Source: Pempheris klunzingeri (lineage: Eukaryota > Chordata > Actinopteri > Acropomatiformes > Pempheridae). From it: a stretch of 64,000 nt of DNA. Below the pieces are notes generated by a model. That model made no database searches and was not told the DNA's origin. It saw nothing but the letters and a program-made list of their open reading frames with translations. Location: assembly GCF_042242105.1 (NCBI RefSeq), contig NC_092027.1, positions 13,078,221-13,142,220 of the forward strand, in the 5' to 3' direction. Within the stretch, counting starts at the first letter, position 1, and every line of letters starts with the position of its first letter. Both the position numbers and the translations under genes were made by a program. Shown here piece by piece: positions 25,591 through 38,944 of the stretch.

Positions 25591-28500
25591 ATGGCCAGTA
25601 ATCCCGGGACAGGCTTTACCTGCCGGGCCAACGGAGAAAACACACCGGGAGGAGTGTCCGGTTCCGGCTGCTCATGTCGCCACCAGTCCGAGTCAGAGTC
25701 CGATGTTGGCCCGAGTGTGAAAAGCTTAGCTCGGCTGTGCAGCAGGGACGAGGACGAGCGAGCAGCGGCTCTGGAGGAGCTGAGCCAGGGGGTCCTGTCG
25801 TGTTTAGGGCCGGACCGGCCCGGTTCGGCCCGGCTGAGTAAACAAACACTTCTGCATCTGCTTCGGCTGTCCCGGTCGTGTCCGCTGGACGAGGTACGGG
25901 GAAGAGCAACCCAGCTGCTGCGAACCGCACAGGTAATGTTGGGACAGGACTCCCAGTCCTGTCTGCCCCATAATGTCTGCAGACCAGAAACAAATCAAAC
26001 TCATTCAACCGCAATGCAACATACATTTCTACGAGATATTAAGATACATCTCAGTAATAGATATAAGTATCTTAATAATGGACTGTTTTCATTATTTTAT
26101 CTTGGGACCTTTGCTTTTGCTTCTCATTATGAAACCCCCAGACTAGCTGGCTGATTTATTGATAGTCATGACAATCTTGGACTTGGCCAGCCATAGTTCT
26201 CAGCTGAGATCCATTTTTTTTTTAAAGTAATCAGATTGCTGGATATTTCATCAGACGTAGGACTGCAGGAGGTGATGCAAGACTCAACCGCGGTGTGGTG
26301 TGCACAAACAAGCAGGCCGGACACGCCCCCTCCCGGTGCCCTGAAAAACACAGTAGACACACCCCCCGAGTCTCTCCACAGCCCGCTGTAGCTTCTAGAA
26401 ATAAAAACTCCGGCTGCCTATGGCGCATGATCAGCTTATTTGTCTCCTGTGTTGGACATAAAAGGCGGTGGTTTGTGTTTTTGTGCTGTCGGTGCTCCGG
26501 TGATGTCGGTGAGTTTGATCGGTTGTGCTTTGGTCGGTCACAGGTTTAATGGACTGCACATTATGAAACGGGCCTCAGCAGCTACAGCTACAGCACAGCT
26601 GCCACAGCCAGAGCAGGTCTAGTCAGGTTCAGAGAGGTTGAAGCTGTTTCCTCTGGCTTCAAATAATCTGAAGTCTGAAGTCTTTTAGAGGAAAAGACAC
26701 TGTTGATTCATTGACAATCAGACTCTTTAGTTGTTTGCTCAAAACAACAGTTGGCATCATAAAAATTAATCAGCAACTTCTTCCATGATTGATTAATTAT
26801 TTTTCAAGCCCAAATGCCAAACCCTCCTTTGTTCCAGCTTTTCAGTTGTGCGAATTTGCTGCTTTTCTTTGTCTTGTGCAATAGTAAACTCATTAACTGT
26901 TTCGGACTGCTTATCAGACAAAATAAGCGATTTGATGACATTATTCTGGACATTGGGAAATTGTGATAGCAATTTTTTTTCACAATTTCCTTACACATAA
27001 TAGGTAAAGATAATTGGCAGATTAGTCAGAAATGAAATTATTAATTATTTCATTGTGTAATTAACTGAACTTTCTGTGTCGTCCTTTACTAGGAACAAGG
27101 AGTTAAAGTCCCTCGGGCTCTGGCATCAGGCCCAAGTGCCTTTATCCATGCAAAACAGGTGTGTATGGCTTGTTTGTGAATGTACAGTTATTCACAAATA
27201 TTAAAGGGGCTCCATTGTTACAGATATTAACTGTCATGTTTGATTCCCAAATGAAAACACTGGATTGAAATAGCCATTTTCTGCAGTCTTTTTCTGTTTT
27301 CTCTTGCAGAATAACATTATGATTAACAGTGAAATCAGTGTGCTTTTTGTAGAAACTGCAGAATTCAGTGCCTATATAAGCAGTGAGGCTAATTCTGTTG
27401 CAATACTGAGGTGCCTGTTGCTTCATGTCATCGAGAGAAGCAACACCAGAGATGTGTTGCCAAAGCTGATGACTAAAAATGCTGATTTCATATGCGACTC
27501 ACTCAAAGATTTCCACTCGAGAAAGTGGTAGTGTTGTATCAGCTCTTCAAGGGTCCTTACTCCCTTCTATGAGAGGAATGCTTGCCAGCATGTTTTTAAC
27601 TGGGGAAAACAATAACGTGAGTCTTGGTTGTCTTTTTTTGAACGTGTACCTCGTCCTGCTCCTCTTCATCAGATGCTGAAAGAAGGACCAGACCAGGACA
27701 TTCTTATCAAATCTTTTCTTTCACTGGGTCGCGTGGACCACATCACCATGGTGATGGCACTGCACCCTGCTTACCTCAGCTGCTTCATGAGGACCCAGCA
27801 TGCTTTGTTGGAGCTGGATGGCCCCTTGCCCCGTCACTGGAGACATTACATTGCCATTATGGTAAGAAAACCACAATATATAATTGTTAACTAGTGACAC
27901 TTATCAGAGGAGAGCGCCACACGATTGGCAGACTTTAACTATATCTTCTACTGCAAAGATCTGTAAGAGCCTGTTGGCTATTTTGCAGTCAGCTGAATAT
28001 AAAATGGAGTCAATGGTCTGCAAAAGACTTCCACTAAACAATAAATGTCTGTCACTGACATCACATTTGAGTGGTTGTTGACTACCTCAACTTTCTCTCT
28101 TCTCTTTGCACAACCAGTGTACAAGACAAAAACCAGCTACAACGCAATATAACACATGGTAATAAAATAAATTTGTAGGAGCAGGACATTTTAAAATCAC
28201 ATAAGTCAGTGTCACGTGAAAATGAACTTTGTTATCTCGAGATAATGACATAATTAACTCCTTGTCTCAAGATAACAAAGTTTGTTTTCTGATAATAAAA
28301 TAATTGTTTCATTTTTATACTTTGTACAAACAACCTATAATCAACATAAATATTGATTTATATATATATATTAGTAACGGTTTAACTGAAAAATTCTTAT
28401 TGTGGGTTAACAGTTAGATGGTTAATTATCAACATCCCAAGGACCAAGCCAATACAAATAAGTCGATGTTGGTGCACGTTAAAATATTCCTTTACTATAA

Positions 28501-31500
28501 ATAGATGCTATCGGTGTGAAGAGCTAAATGCTGCCAGCAGCCACATCGCAGGTTAAATCATAATGGCAAGAAAAATTACTTTCTGATCTAATTCATTAGC
28601 CTATTAGTAATGTTAGTGGTGGTGACCATGTGTTTGTCTTGTGTTTATTTGTATTGATAGTAATTGTTTTTGTGTCAAATGAGGCAGCAATAACAGCAGC
28701 TATGAATGCTCTAAGCCTGTAATTGGTTTGTGAAAGGCTGCAGGTACAGTCTGTCCTTTTGAAGTCTAGATCCAGATATACTGTGTGACTAATAGCCTAA
28801 ACATTTAGAATAATAGCACAGTCTGCAGCTATTATTTTCTCTTTTTGTGACAGAGGTAAGGTGTGCCAAAGTGTTTTTATGGTTTCTTTCTTTTTATATA
28901 CACACACACACACACATCTAAACATTTTGGCACTCCAAGATTTGTCCACTGGTCGTTAACAAAACCAGTATTGCAGCTACACAGTAATATTAGTATTGCT
29001 GCATTGTTTCCAGTACAGTCCTGGTCAGATCAGCTGCAGTGAATGTTAAATCTGTACATTCAGGTTGGATCTTGGCTGAAACAACTGGCTGAGTGAAGAT
29101 ATCACTACGCTTTTGCTTTTCTGCATTTTCAGCACAACCTTTCACAGTGTCACAGCTGGGTGGACACATCTGCAGCTAATAAAATGAACGGAGTCAAGTT
29201 TGATTTAGGTAGTCCCATTGCAGCAGCAAGCACTGACAGTAATGATTTCTGTCAGCGCTTGATCCGTCCAATCAAGCATCTTGTTAATTTTCTGTAGCTG
29301 CAGCTGTGAGAAGGGTCCCTTGACAAACAAATGCACCTACTGGATTTGGGATGTATATCAACGGATTTAAAAGTTCTGTTCCTAAGATGCTAAAAAGTTA
29401 GAACAAATCAGACAAATTCTTAAAATAAAATCTGCAATTTAGGGGACTAATATGTATGAAGATATTTCTGTAGACATCCTAATCAATAGTTGTAAGAACC
29501 TTTTAAGGATACCACAGTGGTTCAAGTTAACTATTTCACAAAAATAGGATACTTTTAGGTTGTAAGAACCTAAAAATAGAGAAATTGAATGACCCTGTTC
29601 TGAGGAGAAAGAGGACAGATGCAAAATGGACTTGGCGGGTCATTCTCCTCTTGAGGCTCATCCAGCTACTGTATCATAGCGAGCCACTAGCAGGTCTGCC
29701 AAAGACTGTAAACCTCATAAACATTTAATGACTCTCATCTCTCATATATACACCACATTAGCTGCCCTTTCCTCTTCAGAAATGCTATTCATTAGCCTCA
29801 AAATGATCTACAGGCTTTGGAGTTTAGTTGTGTTGCTTTAACCTCTGAGCCCTTCATATTTATGAGCACAGACAGTTCTAATGCATTATGTAGTCGTTCT
29901 ACACAGACCAGCGTGTGAGCTTTTGCTTTTAATGGGAAGTGTTTGTTCCCTCGCGTTGACTCTCCCTGATGCTTTGCAGGCTGCGGCTCGACATCACTGC
30001 TCCTACCTGGTGCAGCAGCACAGCGCAGGCTTCCTCGAGGCCGGAGGGGAGGAGATCTGGCTGAGTGGCCTCGAGCACGCTCCCATCAAACTCCGCAGCT
30101 TGCAAACGCTCAACAAGCTGCTGGCACACAGACCCTGGCTCGTCACACAGCAGCACATCCAGGTCAGACACAACGCCCGCGCATTCACTGTCTCTCACTC
30201 CTGCTCTCTCTTTTGCTCGTAGTCTGTCCTCATGTAACCGATTTAATGCAATCACTCCCTCATTGACTCGCTTTCTGCTCCATATACATAGATACAAAAG
30301 TTTAATCTTAATGAGATGTCAATTAATTTTTTTATTAATTTATTTTGCACACCTATGAATCATCGTTTTGCATCATCAGTTATAGTTTTGCCTCCATAAA
30401 GTATAATGCAGTGCACTGTGGTACTGTATTCTTGTTATTCTTCTTATTATTATCAGAGCTATTATGTCGTGTCATGAGCCATACTATACTATACTATACT
30501 ACTGTACTTCACATCTATACAGTAAATAAATGTACACACTAAGAATGCAGTCGCTCAAATAAAACATTTCCCTATATTTTGCATTTTCAAAGTAAGAAAA
30601 AATAAAACTTGTTGTTTTATTGTTCAGTCTGTATAACACAGTCTGCAAGCTAATTGTTTACCTCCACCACACGGGAAGGATAAAATAAGATGATGCATGT
30701 GTGCAATCTATTTTAGTGTGATGCAGCAGTCTGTCAATAAATACATGTGTGTGATGTTTTTGATGCTCACTGCCTGCCCCTCTGCCCTGCAGGAGCTGGT
30801 GTGTCCCGGCGCGGAGCCTCGCTGGTCACTGGCTGAACTCATACACGCTGTGGTCCTGATGGCACACGCTCACTCCCTCTGCTCTTTTGTGTGGGGCTGC
30901 GGCTTAAGCCCCGAACCTGACCACATTGGGGGTTACACTTTCCAACCTCCATCGCCCAGTCTCCTCCCCCGTAGCCCTCATAGCCCGGCACATGAGGATG
31001 GCAGGCAAGAGGTGAGTCAAACGGTATCGTTTCACCGCAGTCTGACTGGTCCTGTCAACAGGGCAAAGATGTATTTAGTTCTTGTCCAGCTTTGTTTCAC
31101 CTGTCACACCGGTTTAGTTACAGCCGAGGACATGAGTCAGTGTTGATTTACTGTTTTAAAAAAAACAAAATGCTCTGTAAGCTCCTCAAGCCCTTCTCTC
31201 CCCTTTGATCTACTCCAGCTAGTTGACGGCGCGATGGAGGTGGAGGTGTTGATGAAGAGGATGGTGGAGCTGCAGCAGCAAGAGGAGGAGTGCACACAGG
31301 AGGAGATGGTCACTCGCTTTGAGAGGGAGAGGAGCGAGAGCATACCAACAGGTACAAACATGTCTGTTTACCCTTCGCATCACTCTTGCTATACACTTGG
31401 TTGACATTTGCTCACTTGCTACTTCCTCCACGTTGTTTGTTCAGCGGTGGTGCGGGGAGCACCACCTGACCTGGTGCTGCGTCTGGTGGAGGATCCAGAG

Positions 31501-33055
31501 TTCAGATATGAGGACTTTGCCCCCAGAGGAGAGCAGGCACCACCCACCATGAGAGCCCAGGTAGTGTGGAGCGTATCTCTGTGTTCAAGTTCATGGAGAT
31601 TATACTTTTCAGATAGACAGTGACACACAGCCCCCACGTTATTTCCTCCTACTTTTTACAGAGGACATCGTCTGTTAATTGTTTGTGTGTGTTTGTTGAT
31701 GTTGGTGTCTGATGCGTGCAGGACTATTCATGGGAGGACCACGGCTTCTCTCTGGTCAACAGACTACTGCCAGACATGGGTCAGCTCCTGGATGAAAAAT
31801 TCCAGGTACCCCCACCTATAACCTAGTAGAAGTACACTAATAAACACCAAGCAGCTGATTTAAAACCTGATGTGTGGATAACGAGAGGTGTCTCAAGTAG
31901 ACATTGCTTTGTAGAAGGGGTCAGGATTGTCATAGAAGACGCATAGTGAGCTACACCCTACACATCCCAACAAAGACATGAGAAGTTCACACTAGGGAAA
32001 CAGAAACAACCAAATGTTGTAGAATATGGTAAAAAACAAAAAAGTCCTTGTTCTGTCTGCAGAGTAAATGGTCAATTCTGGTCATTTCAACTACTCAAAG
32101 CGCTTTCACATTACATCCTCATTCACACATCATTCATACAGGAGGAATCTAAGGTGGAGGAGAACTATATAACACATATATTCACACACTCAAGCCATGC
32201 TTCAGGAGCAAAGTGGGCTTCAGGGTCTTGCTTAAGGACACTTCGAGGAGCCGGGGATTGAACCGCCAATCTTCTGATTGGTAGATGACCTGACTGCCCC
32301 ATTATTATTAGTATTGTATACCAAAATTCATCAGCTTAAAACAGATTGATTGAGCATGTGAAATGACATTAAATGGTGTCTTTGCAGGTTGTGAGCAACT
32401 TGACCTACCACAGGATGGCCATGCACGAAGGTGTGGACACTCACACTCTGAGAAAAGCTCTGTGGAACTACATCCACTGTCTGTACGGGATACGGTCAGT
32501 GTGACACGCTGCGGCACATCACTTTGAAATGGGTTGTCTCTGCTGCGTCACTAACCTTTCCTTGTGCCTGCGCAGCTACGATGATTACGACTACGGCAGC
32601 GTGAATGTGTTGCTGGAGCGCTCCCTGAAGGTGTTTGTTAAAACAATGGCCTGTCACCCCGAGCAGACCACGGCACGCATCTACCACGCCTTCTGGAAAC
32701 ACTTCAGACACTCTGAAAAGGTACGAACAAGTTCAAACAGCACCTGACCCGGCCCCCTCAGCCACAATAAAAGAATCATTTGGCATTTGAACATGTCGTC
32801 TCCCTTTTGCACCTTCTCAACGAAGAATGAGTCCTTTGACATTTCCTTCCTTTTGTAAATGTCATTAGAGAAGGAAGAATCACAGACAGGACTTCAAAGT
32901 GTGTCACCTAGTAACCTGAAGGTAATCTCTCTCTCTCTCTTTTTTTTTCTTTTTTTTTTCTTCTGCAGGTTCATGCAAACCTGATAGTGATGGAGGCCCG
33001 GCTACAAGCAGCCCTGCTTTACACCTTACGAGCCATCACACATTACATGAGATGA
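25591..33055 (+). CDS. sesn2: sestrin, probably sestrin-2, 11 exons
   Basis: Exons: 25591-25932, 27093-27158, 27673-27861, 29980-30162, 30793-31011, 31219-31351, 31445-31560, 31722-31805, 32388-32494, 32576-32720, 32969-33055. The frame closes at 1671 nt (556 aa). Sestrins are cytosolic stress-induced proteins that bind GATOR2 to restrain mTORC1 when leucine is low; the N-terminal half has an alkylhydroperoxidase fold. The catalytic Cys-Tyr-His set of human SESN2 (C125, Y127, H132) is present in CSYLVQQH (C206, Y208, H213). The acidic RYDDYDYG segment needed for GATOR2 binding is intact. The C-terminal leucine pocket keeps equivalents of T374, T386, R390, W444 and E451, but T377 is Arg (R453). 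The N-terminal exon is longer than in human SESN2. The sesn2 paralogue choice rests on neighbours matn1, fgr and ahdc1; sesn1 or sesn3 cannot be excluded by eye. Confidence 0.92.
26690..27060 (-). mobile_element. teleost AT-rich interspersed repeat (family B), longest copy
   Basis: Reading + strand: 'gcgaatttgctgcttttctt', 'gacaaaataagcgatttga', 'gacattgggaaattgtga', then 'attggcagattagtcagaaa' near the end. This is the reverse of the family B order. It occupies the end of sesn2 intron 1, only about 35 bp before exon 2. Confidence 0.6.
27310..27616 (+). pseudogene. orphan exon-like segment in sesn2 intron 2
   Basis: A strong acceptor (ttttctgttttctcttgcag) is followed by 73 open codons, then a stop (TAG at 27529). 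From about 27480 another frame is open for some 45 codons up to a consensus donor gtgagt at 27617. The predicted peptide is of normal complexity (segments such as [17 protein letters not shown] and [19 protein letters not shown]) and does not resemble sestrin or a known transposon protein to me. It looks like an exon of another gene broken by one frameshift, but chance cannot be excluded. It is not part of the sestrin frame, which closes without it. Confidence 0.3.
28225..28282. repeat. short inverted repeat in sesn2 intron 3
   Basis: Arms 'aactttgttatctcgaga' and 'tctcaagataacaaagtt' (18 bp, one mismatch) are separated by 22 bp. It resembles the 'ctcgagataac' foldback repeats common in fish. 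Confidence 0.75.
32090..32302 (-). mobile_element. tRNA-derived SINE, reverse orientation, in sesn2 intron 8
   Basis: On the + strand it begins 'actactcaaagcgctttcac', runs through 'cttgcttaaggacacttcga' and 'gccggggattgaaccgcc' (reverse B box), and ends at 'ttggtagatgacctgact'. This is the reverse of a common acanthomorph SINE and related to the copy at 15326. Confidence 0.75.
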
Positions 33056-33596
33056 TGCACTCACTCTCACACCTTTTTGCAGATGCTGAGCCAGCTGTAA
33101 TGCACCACAGCCCAATGCATAACACCACATGGATAGACAATCTTGCACACACACACACACACGCACGCACGCACGCACATGCACACACACTACAGCGAAT
33201 GTTTGTATATGCATATCTTATTTTTCAGTGTTAATGTTCTGATGCTGCTTTGCGACTGGGATATGTGACATTTAAAATTTGTTACTTACTTTGCACTGAA
33301 ATTGATCAGGTCTCGTTTCCCCACTTGAGCCTCAAGTGTTCTGAACATCTTGCACACGTTTGTGTCACACACATGCATATCTACATGCTACATGGAAGGT
33401 GGAATTACGTCTGGTTTAACTAAATCATCCTTATTCGAGCATTTCCTTTGCAGAATTTTTGTCGTTTATTTGAGACGTCTGTTCAGGCCCATATCTGTTA
33501 AATACAGACAGCCATGTTCACAACATCATGACTACTGCAGCCTCTGTGCACACAGGCTGAGTCAAAAAAAACAAAATAACTTGTATTTTTATATAA

Positions 33597-33602
33597 AATA
33601 AA
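33597..33602 (+). terminator. sesn2 polyadenylation signal
   Basis: AATAAA lies about 540 bp after the sesn2 stop codon, followed by 'ggtgtttgtctg'. Confidence 0.65.
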
Positions 33603-33609
33603 AAGTTAC

Positions 33610-34320
33610 TTTGTTATTGAAATGAAAACGGTGTTTGTCTGAATGTATTCTATCCCTTAGATGTTGTATTACGGCATTGCTTGTAGTCTGAATTGAAGGC
33701 TAGTATGAGAGACTGTTTATAATGTAATGTATAATGTAAATGTTTAGATCTCTCAAAACTCGAAGCCTCAAAGCCCAAGTATTGCGGCAGGAGTTGCATT
33801 GACTTGCCAGAAGATGGAGACAAAGACTTGAAGAAATGTGAAATGTGTTTTTACTACACAAGTCAGCCCGCTCTTCAAGGTGAACTGTGACAGTACACCT
33901 GCCCTCTCTCCTGACTGACCGCTCTAAGGCGACGATCCATTGATGTTAATCTTTGATGTAATAGTAATAGCATAAAAAAGTGGCAGTGAGCTCTTCAAGG
34001 TGAACAGGGCCTCGTCGTTCTCTTGGTTAATGTCAGTACACTTGTGATTTGTCCGCGGATGTCACACATCTCCTTCAGTGTTCCTGTAGTTCACACCAGG
34101 GACTCAACGTGTCGCACGTTGCTCTTGCACTGTGTGACAGAAAACAATCTGACTGGATGTGTTGAGTGATTAAATAAAACGTGACGGGACTTTAATCCCC
34201 GAGGGGAGAGTTATTCTCCACAAATAGGCTGAAAAAGCAGCTCTCCCGCATTTCTAGAAGACAGATTAAAAACAATCCTTATTATTTCTCATTAATATAA
34301 CAGGTCCTTATTTAGCTGTC
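33610..34320. other. sesn2-fgr intergenic interval
   Basis: No exon was found. A partial direct duplication is visible: 'gctcttcaaggtgaac' followed by 'cagtacac' occurs near 33870 and again near 33990. Confidence 0.5.
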
Positions 34321-34487
34321 CGCTGTTTTGCGCGCGCTCCTCTGGGGTGGACCTCTTTGAGCGCGTGGAGTCAGTCCGTCTTCCGGGCGAGGCGCGCGCT
34401 CACTTCGTGTCACGGAACGCATCGCAGCAGCGCGAGCCAGCGGACCGTCAGCTCGGCTCCCCGGGACAGCGACACACTTTTAGTCAG
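34320..34487 (+). promoter_or_regulatory. CpG-rich promoter and probable untranslated exon 1 of fgr
   Basis: A GC- and CpG-rich patch in AT-rich surroundings ends in a consensus donor at 34488 (tagtcag|gtaagt). No sestrin or kinase coding sequence is present. Position and strand fit a 5' UTR exon of the kinase gene, whose coding start is 7 kb downstream. Confidence 0.5.
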
Positions 34488-36604
34488 GTAAGTCCCCCCT
34501 GTTTAAAACATTTAAAGTCTGAAAATGTGATGTACGCCAGAGTGTTCCCGTCAGTGAAAGATGTACTGGCTGTGCTTTATCAGCAAACTGAGGGAAGCCC
34601 ACTTTCAAGATGACACATATGGAGAAGTAGTTCTCTCACTTTGCTTATTGGGTGAAACTTCTTTCATTGTTTACTTCTTTCGACTGTTGTTCACGGCTCT
34701 GTTAAAGAGACTGTGACTGGAAAAAGAACCGAAGTACTGAAGGTTAACTGACACTGAAAGCACCGAACAAACCCAGACAAGTATGCTCAGGAGCCCCTCA
34801 GCTCAGGGGACACCGTAGTTATTTAAAGAAATAATATAGTCAGACTTCTGTCGGGTGATTTCAGTGTTTCTGAAAATTAGGAAACTCCGGAGTGTTAACT
34901 GTTGAGATAAAAGGAAGTTTGGCCATCAGTACTTCCACTCTTCATGCAGGTTGATACCACAGAGGGTGATATTTAGAAATCAAGCAGCCAGCATTGCAGT
35001 ACTGAAAGAGAGGAATTTACTAGAGCCACAAGTGAAAACTCCTCTCATCTTTATAGATTTATGGTATTTGTCACACTTAAGGATTATCAGTTGAAAGTGT
35101 ATTGTAATGGAGCCTTTACTGTTCAATCAGAAAGGTCAAGGGGTCAAACTGTAACTCTTTTGGATCTGGATTTGGGGCAAACACTGACTGGAATCAGCTG
35201 GATGTCTTTGTAACACGGCACATTTGTCAAATTATTGGTTGATAAATTCTTAAATAGTCTGTCAGACAATGTTAAGTTTGCTCCAGAGGCAGCGCCCTTT
35301 TTGTAAATGTGGCTGTGATTTTTTCACCGAAGCGCCTACAGGAAGCCACCTTGAGGTAAAGGCAGGGCTGGATGTTTCCTTAACATGTCCATCTATCTGA
35401 GGCGTTTCTGTGGAGTTAACGTGGTGCAGGTGTCTGTTCCCTCATTGTGACGGGCTGCTCCTCTACCCTCCTTTTAATTAATCAACATTGTGTCTGTACT
35501 GACTTCAAGGGAAGGGGGCTTGTGCGTCTGTGTGAGGACTGTGTGAGTTTTCGTGGAATTTTGAGGGTCGGATGGGGAAAAACGCGATTAGGCCGTCCAA
35601 GGCCGGACTTCATCACTTCCTGTTTCTTTACGAGGTCAGTTCCTGTCTCTATCCTCGGGGCTAGGCAGGAAGGAAGGGGGCGTGGAGATGTTTTTCAGTG
35701 AGGGTTAGAAATGGACCTTACCATCGTCACACAGCTTTCCCAGGACTGTGACAGTTCAGTGCTTGTCCAAGATGAGTCTGGTGTTAGCACCCTGGGATAC
35801 ACCTGGATGGAGGGTGCTGGCTCAATCTGATTTTGATCAGGGGCTGTTTACAGCCTCTGGCTTGAGCTGAGGAAGACTCCTCTTCTTCCTCTTACTGCCA
35901 CTGGAACAGGCCTTGAGCCCCTAACGCTAAAAAAAAACAGGATAGGACTGTTTTACCTTCATGTAAATGTCCATGTACGCCTTCCAACAAGCCACCTCGG
36001 TCCTCTGTATCTGGAGGATACGATGACTTCATGTGGAAACAGGATGTCCCAATGACCGAGACACCTTTCTATCCCAAACCCCCCCTCCACTTTCTGTCCT
36101 GCTCCTTTCTGAGTGTGTGTTGTGCGTGTGAGAGTTCAGTGACAGCTTGCTTCCCATTGTCCTATCATTCCCGCTCCACTCACACACCGCATCCTGTGGG
36201 GCTTCCTGCTAATGAGGCGTAGAGTCGAAGAGAAAAAGAAAGGTAAGAATCAAGAAAAGTGGAGGATTGGAGAAAGTCTGAGCTGAGCAGAGAACTAGTG
36301 TAAAAGTACAGAAACTCCAGAGATCTGAACAATCGTGTGTGTGTGTGTGTGTGTGTGTGTCGCCCTGTGTTCCTGCAGTGAATTCTCCGCTCGGAGCAGC
36401 TTATCTGCAGTCCACTGTGCAGGAAAGGGTGTGTCATTTGGATTTGGATGTTTGCAAGTGTGACGATGGAGCGTAATGTTATTGTGATTTTATAAGAGTG
36501 CACTGAATGCGCACTAATGCTTTGTAGGCCAGAATTTATTTGCTTCCTTATATTGTTACACAGTATAGAGATTTACTGCAAGTGCTGTTCTGCAGTATAG
36601 AGGA

Positions 36605-36980
36605 GGCTAACTATTTACTCAAGGACTGTACTTTAGTACTTTAATTGTAAAGTATGATTCACTCATACTTTATAACTTCAGTATTTCCATTTTATGCTAC
36701 TTTATTCTTGTACCCTACTACTTTTCAGCAGGAAATAATTGTACTTTTTACTCCATTACATAATTATACTAAAGGTATTAGCTGTTTGTCAGATTTTACA
36801 AACAAAACAATTAACACTGCGCATGAAATATGATGCACCGTTATAGATTTAAGCATTAAAGTAGCGCTTACACGCTAGTGTATAATGGTCCAATAATATA
36901 AGACTGAAAGAGATTGTTTTATATACTAGTGCACTTTACTGATGATTTTTCTTTTCTTCAGTATTTTTCCATCACTGCTG
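36605..36980. mobile_element. teleost MITE-like repeat (family A)
   Basis: Contains 'ctatttactcaaggactgta', 'tatgctactttattcttgta', 'gtactttttactccattac' and ends near 'tttttccatcactg'. Related copies are at 556-1200 and 44500-44940. Confidence 0.6.
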
Positions 36981-38913
36981 TTCTATTATAGGTTTTTCTC
37001 AAAGGGTCGATTCACTAAATTACAAAAAAACATGCTGCTATGTGGTTAGTTTGGGTTTTATTTGTCCAGGTTTTGAGGTATCTGTCTCCAAGATCTCTGT
37101 CTGCAGCTCAACACAATGGAGATGAATTAAATTTAATTTGTGGTGCTCGTAGCATTTAGAGATAAGGTTAAAAATTCAAAGACAGGTTCCCCATAATTCT
37201 GTAAATTCCACTGATCTTACTGAGGACAGTTTTCTTAAGGGCAGCTTCTTTGAGTTTTCAAGTGGAGTTATTAGGAAATTCCATTTGCCATTGTATTGAG
37301 GTTGAGGCGGATATAAAAACATATGCATGTCTTCATACCACCAGGTGTAGGTGTGATATTTATCTATTTATTTGTAATTTCGATGAAACCACCCTTGAAA
37401 AACTGTCAAGGACATGAACGCTGATGCTTCATATTTGCGTGTTACTGTGAAAGGGCTGTTATCGCCGACAGACTCATCACAGACCAATGCTGCACATTTA
37501 CCCACCAAAGGAAGCTGCTTCTGTTTCACAAAGTATTCTAATTATTTCATCTGTGTGTTTGCCAGCTGCTATAAAAAGCTGCTTTGAGAGTCAGTGAAGT
37601 GAAGTTTAGTTTTGAAACAGTTAACAAGGGTCCAGTGGCCTATGTGTGCAACGAATATGACAGTATTTGTTTTTGGGGTAAACTATGGCAAGAAGCAAGC
37701 TTTAATGTCCGTTGCATCATGGAGAAATAATGACTGGGCCATTTTGTTGCCACATCATGTGCATGTTTTGTAACAGTAACAGAAGGCTAAACACATTTTC
37801 GACAAGGTGAAAGGCTGTGTGCGTACACGACTGAAGAGCCCTTTTTTAATCCAACACTGTAGTCACCTTGCTTATTTTTTTATGCATGCAGGGATATCAC
37901 TACAGCTTTTACTTTTACTTCACATACTTACATTAGTCAAAGAGTGAATGCTGTCACAGCTGAACTGTCTTTGCTCTGTAGGCTGCATCGCATTGTCATT
38001 ACTTGGTTTCAACAGGCAGAGAGTTTTTAAATTACTCTCTCAGTATTTATGCAGACTGTTTGAATGGTCGACCACCACATGCCACCCCTCATCACCACAC
38101 ACCCACACACACTGAACTACTTTTTAGCATTAAGCACAGATAAAGGTGAGGAGTACATGTTTTACAGCAGTATGGTTTCTTGTGAAGTTGCACATTCTGG
38201 CTTGCTTGGTGAAGCCTTCGCCCAGTGGACTATTGCGTATGTGCGACTTTAATGTTGAAATGGTTTAATGATGGTGTTTCCTTTATGTATTTCAGCACCT
38301 CAGGTCAACTGAGTTATCAGGTGGTGTGTAAGAATTATCACAGTTTCTGTGTGCAGAGAGAAAGACAGACAAGAGTGAGACAATTTGGTCAACAGGAACC
38401 CAACGGAGAACAATGATGTATGTCCGTTTCACAAACAGTCCGCTGAGTTTGTGTGTGTGTGTCCGTGTTTGTTTGTGTGAGTACATATTGTGCTGATTCT
38501 GTCTGTGGTCATCTGCCAATCTTAGAAAGGCAGAAGAAGATGAGATGAGAGAACGGGCAGAGGAGAGATAAAGATGAAAGGGAAGAGGCCTACACCCTCT
38601 GTCACTTCTCCTTTTGAAGGAAAGAGAATGGCGGCAGCAGCTGTGGTTCAGCAAAAGGGTGGATGGAGGGAATACGAAAGAATATTGTCAGGGGTGTGGA
38701 CACAAAGTAGAGAAAAACACCAACAGAGAGGAAGGTGTGTGTGTGTGTGTGTTTGGGGGTGTTTGTGGTGCTGCAGCTGCTTGGTGTGTGTGTGTGGATG
38801 GACTCTGTCCTCAGTTTCCAGGAAAAGGGGGGAGCCATCAGAGGGGTTGACAGGAAACTCTAACAGGGCTAACTTCCTGTAACTCTCCTGATGGCCGACC
38901 TGATAGTGAATGA

Positions 38914-38944
<31 letters not shown>

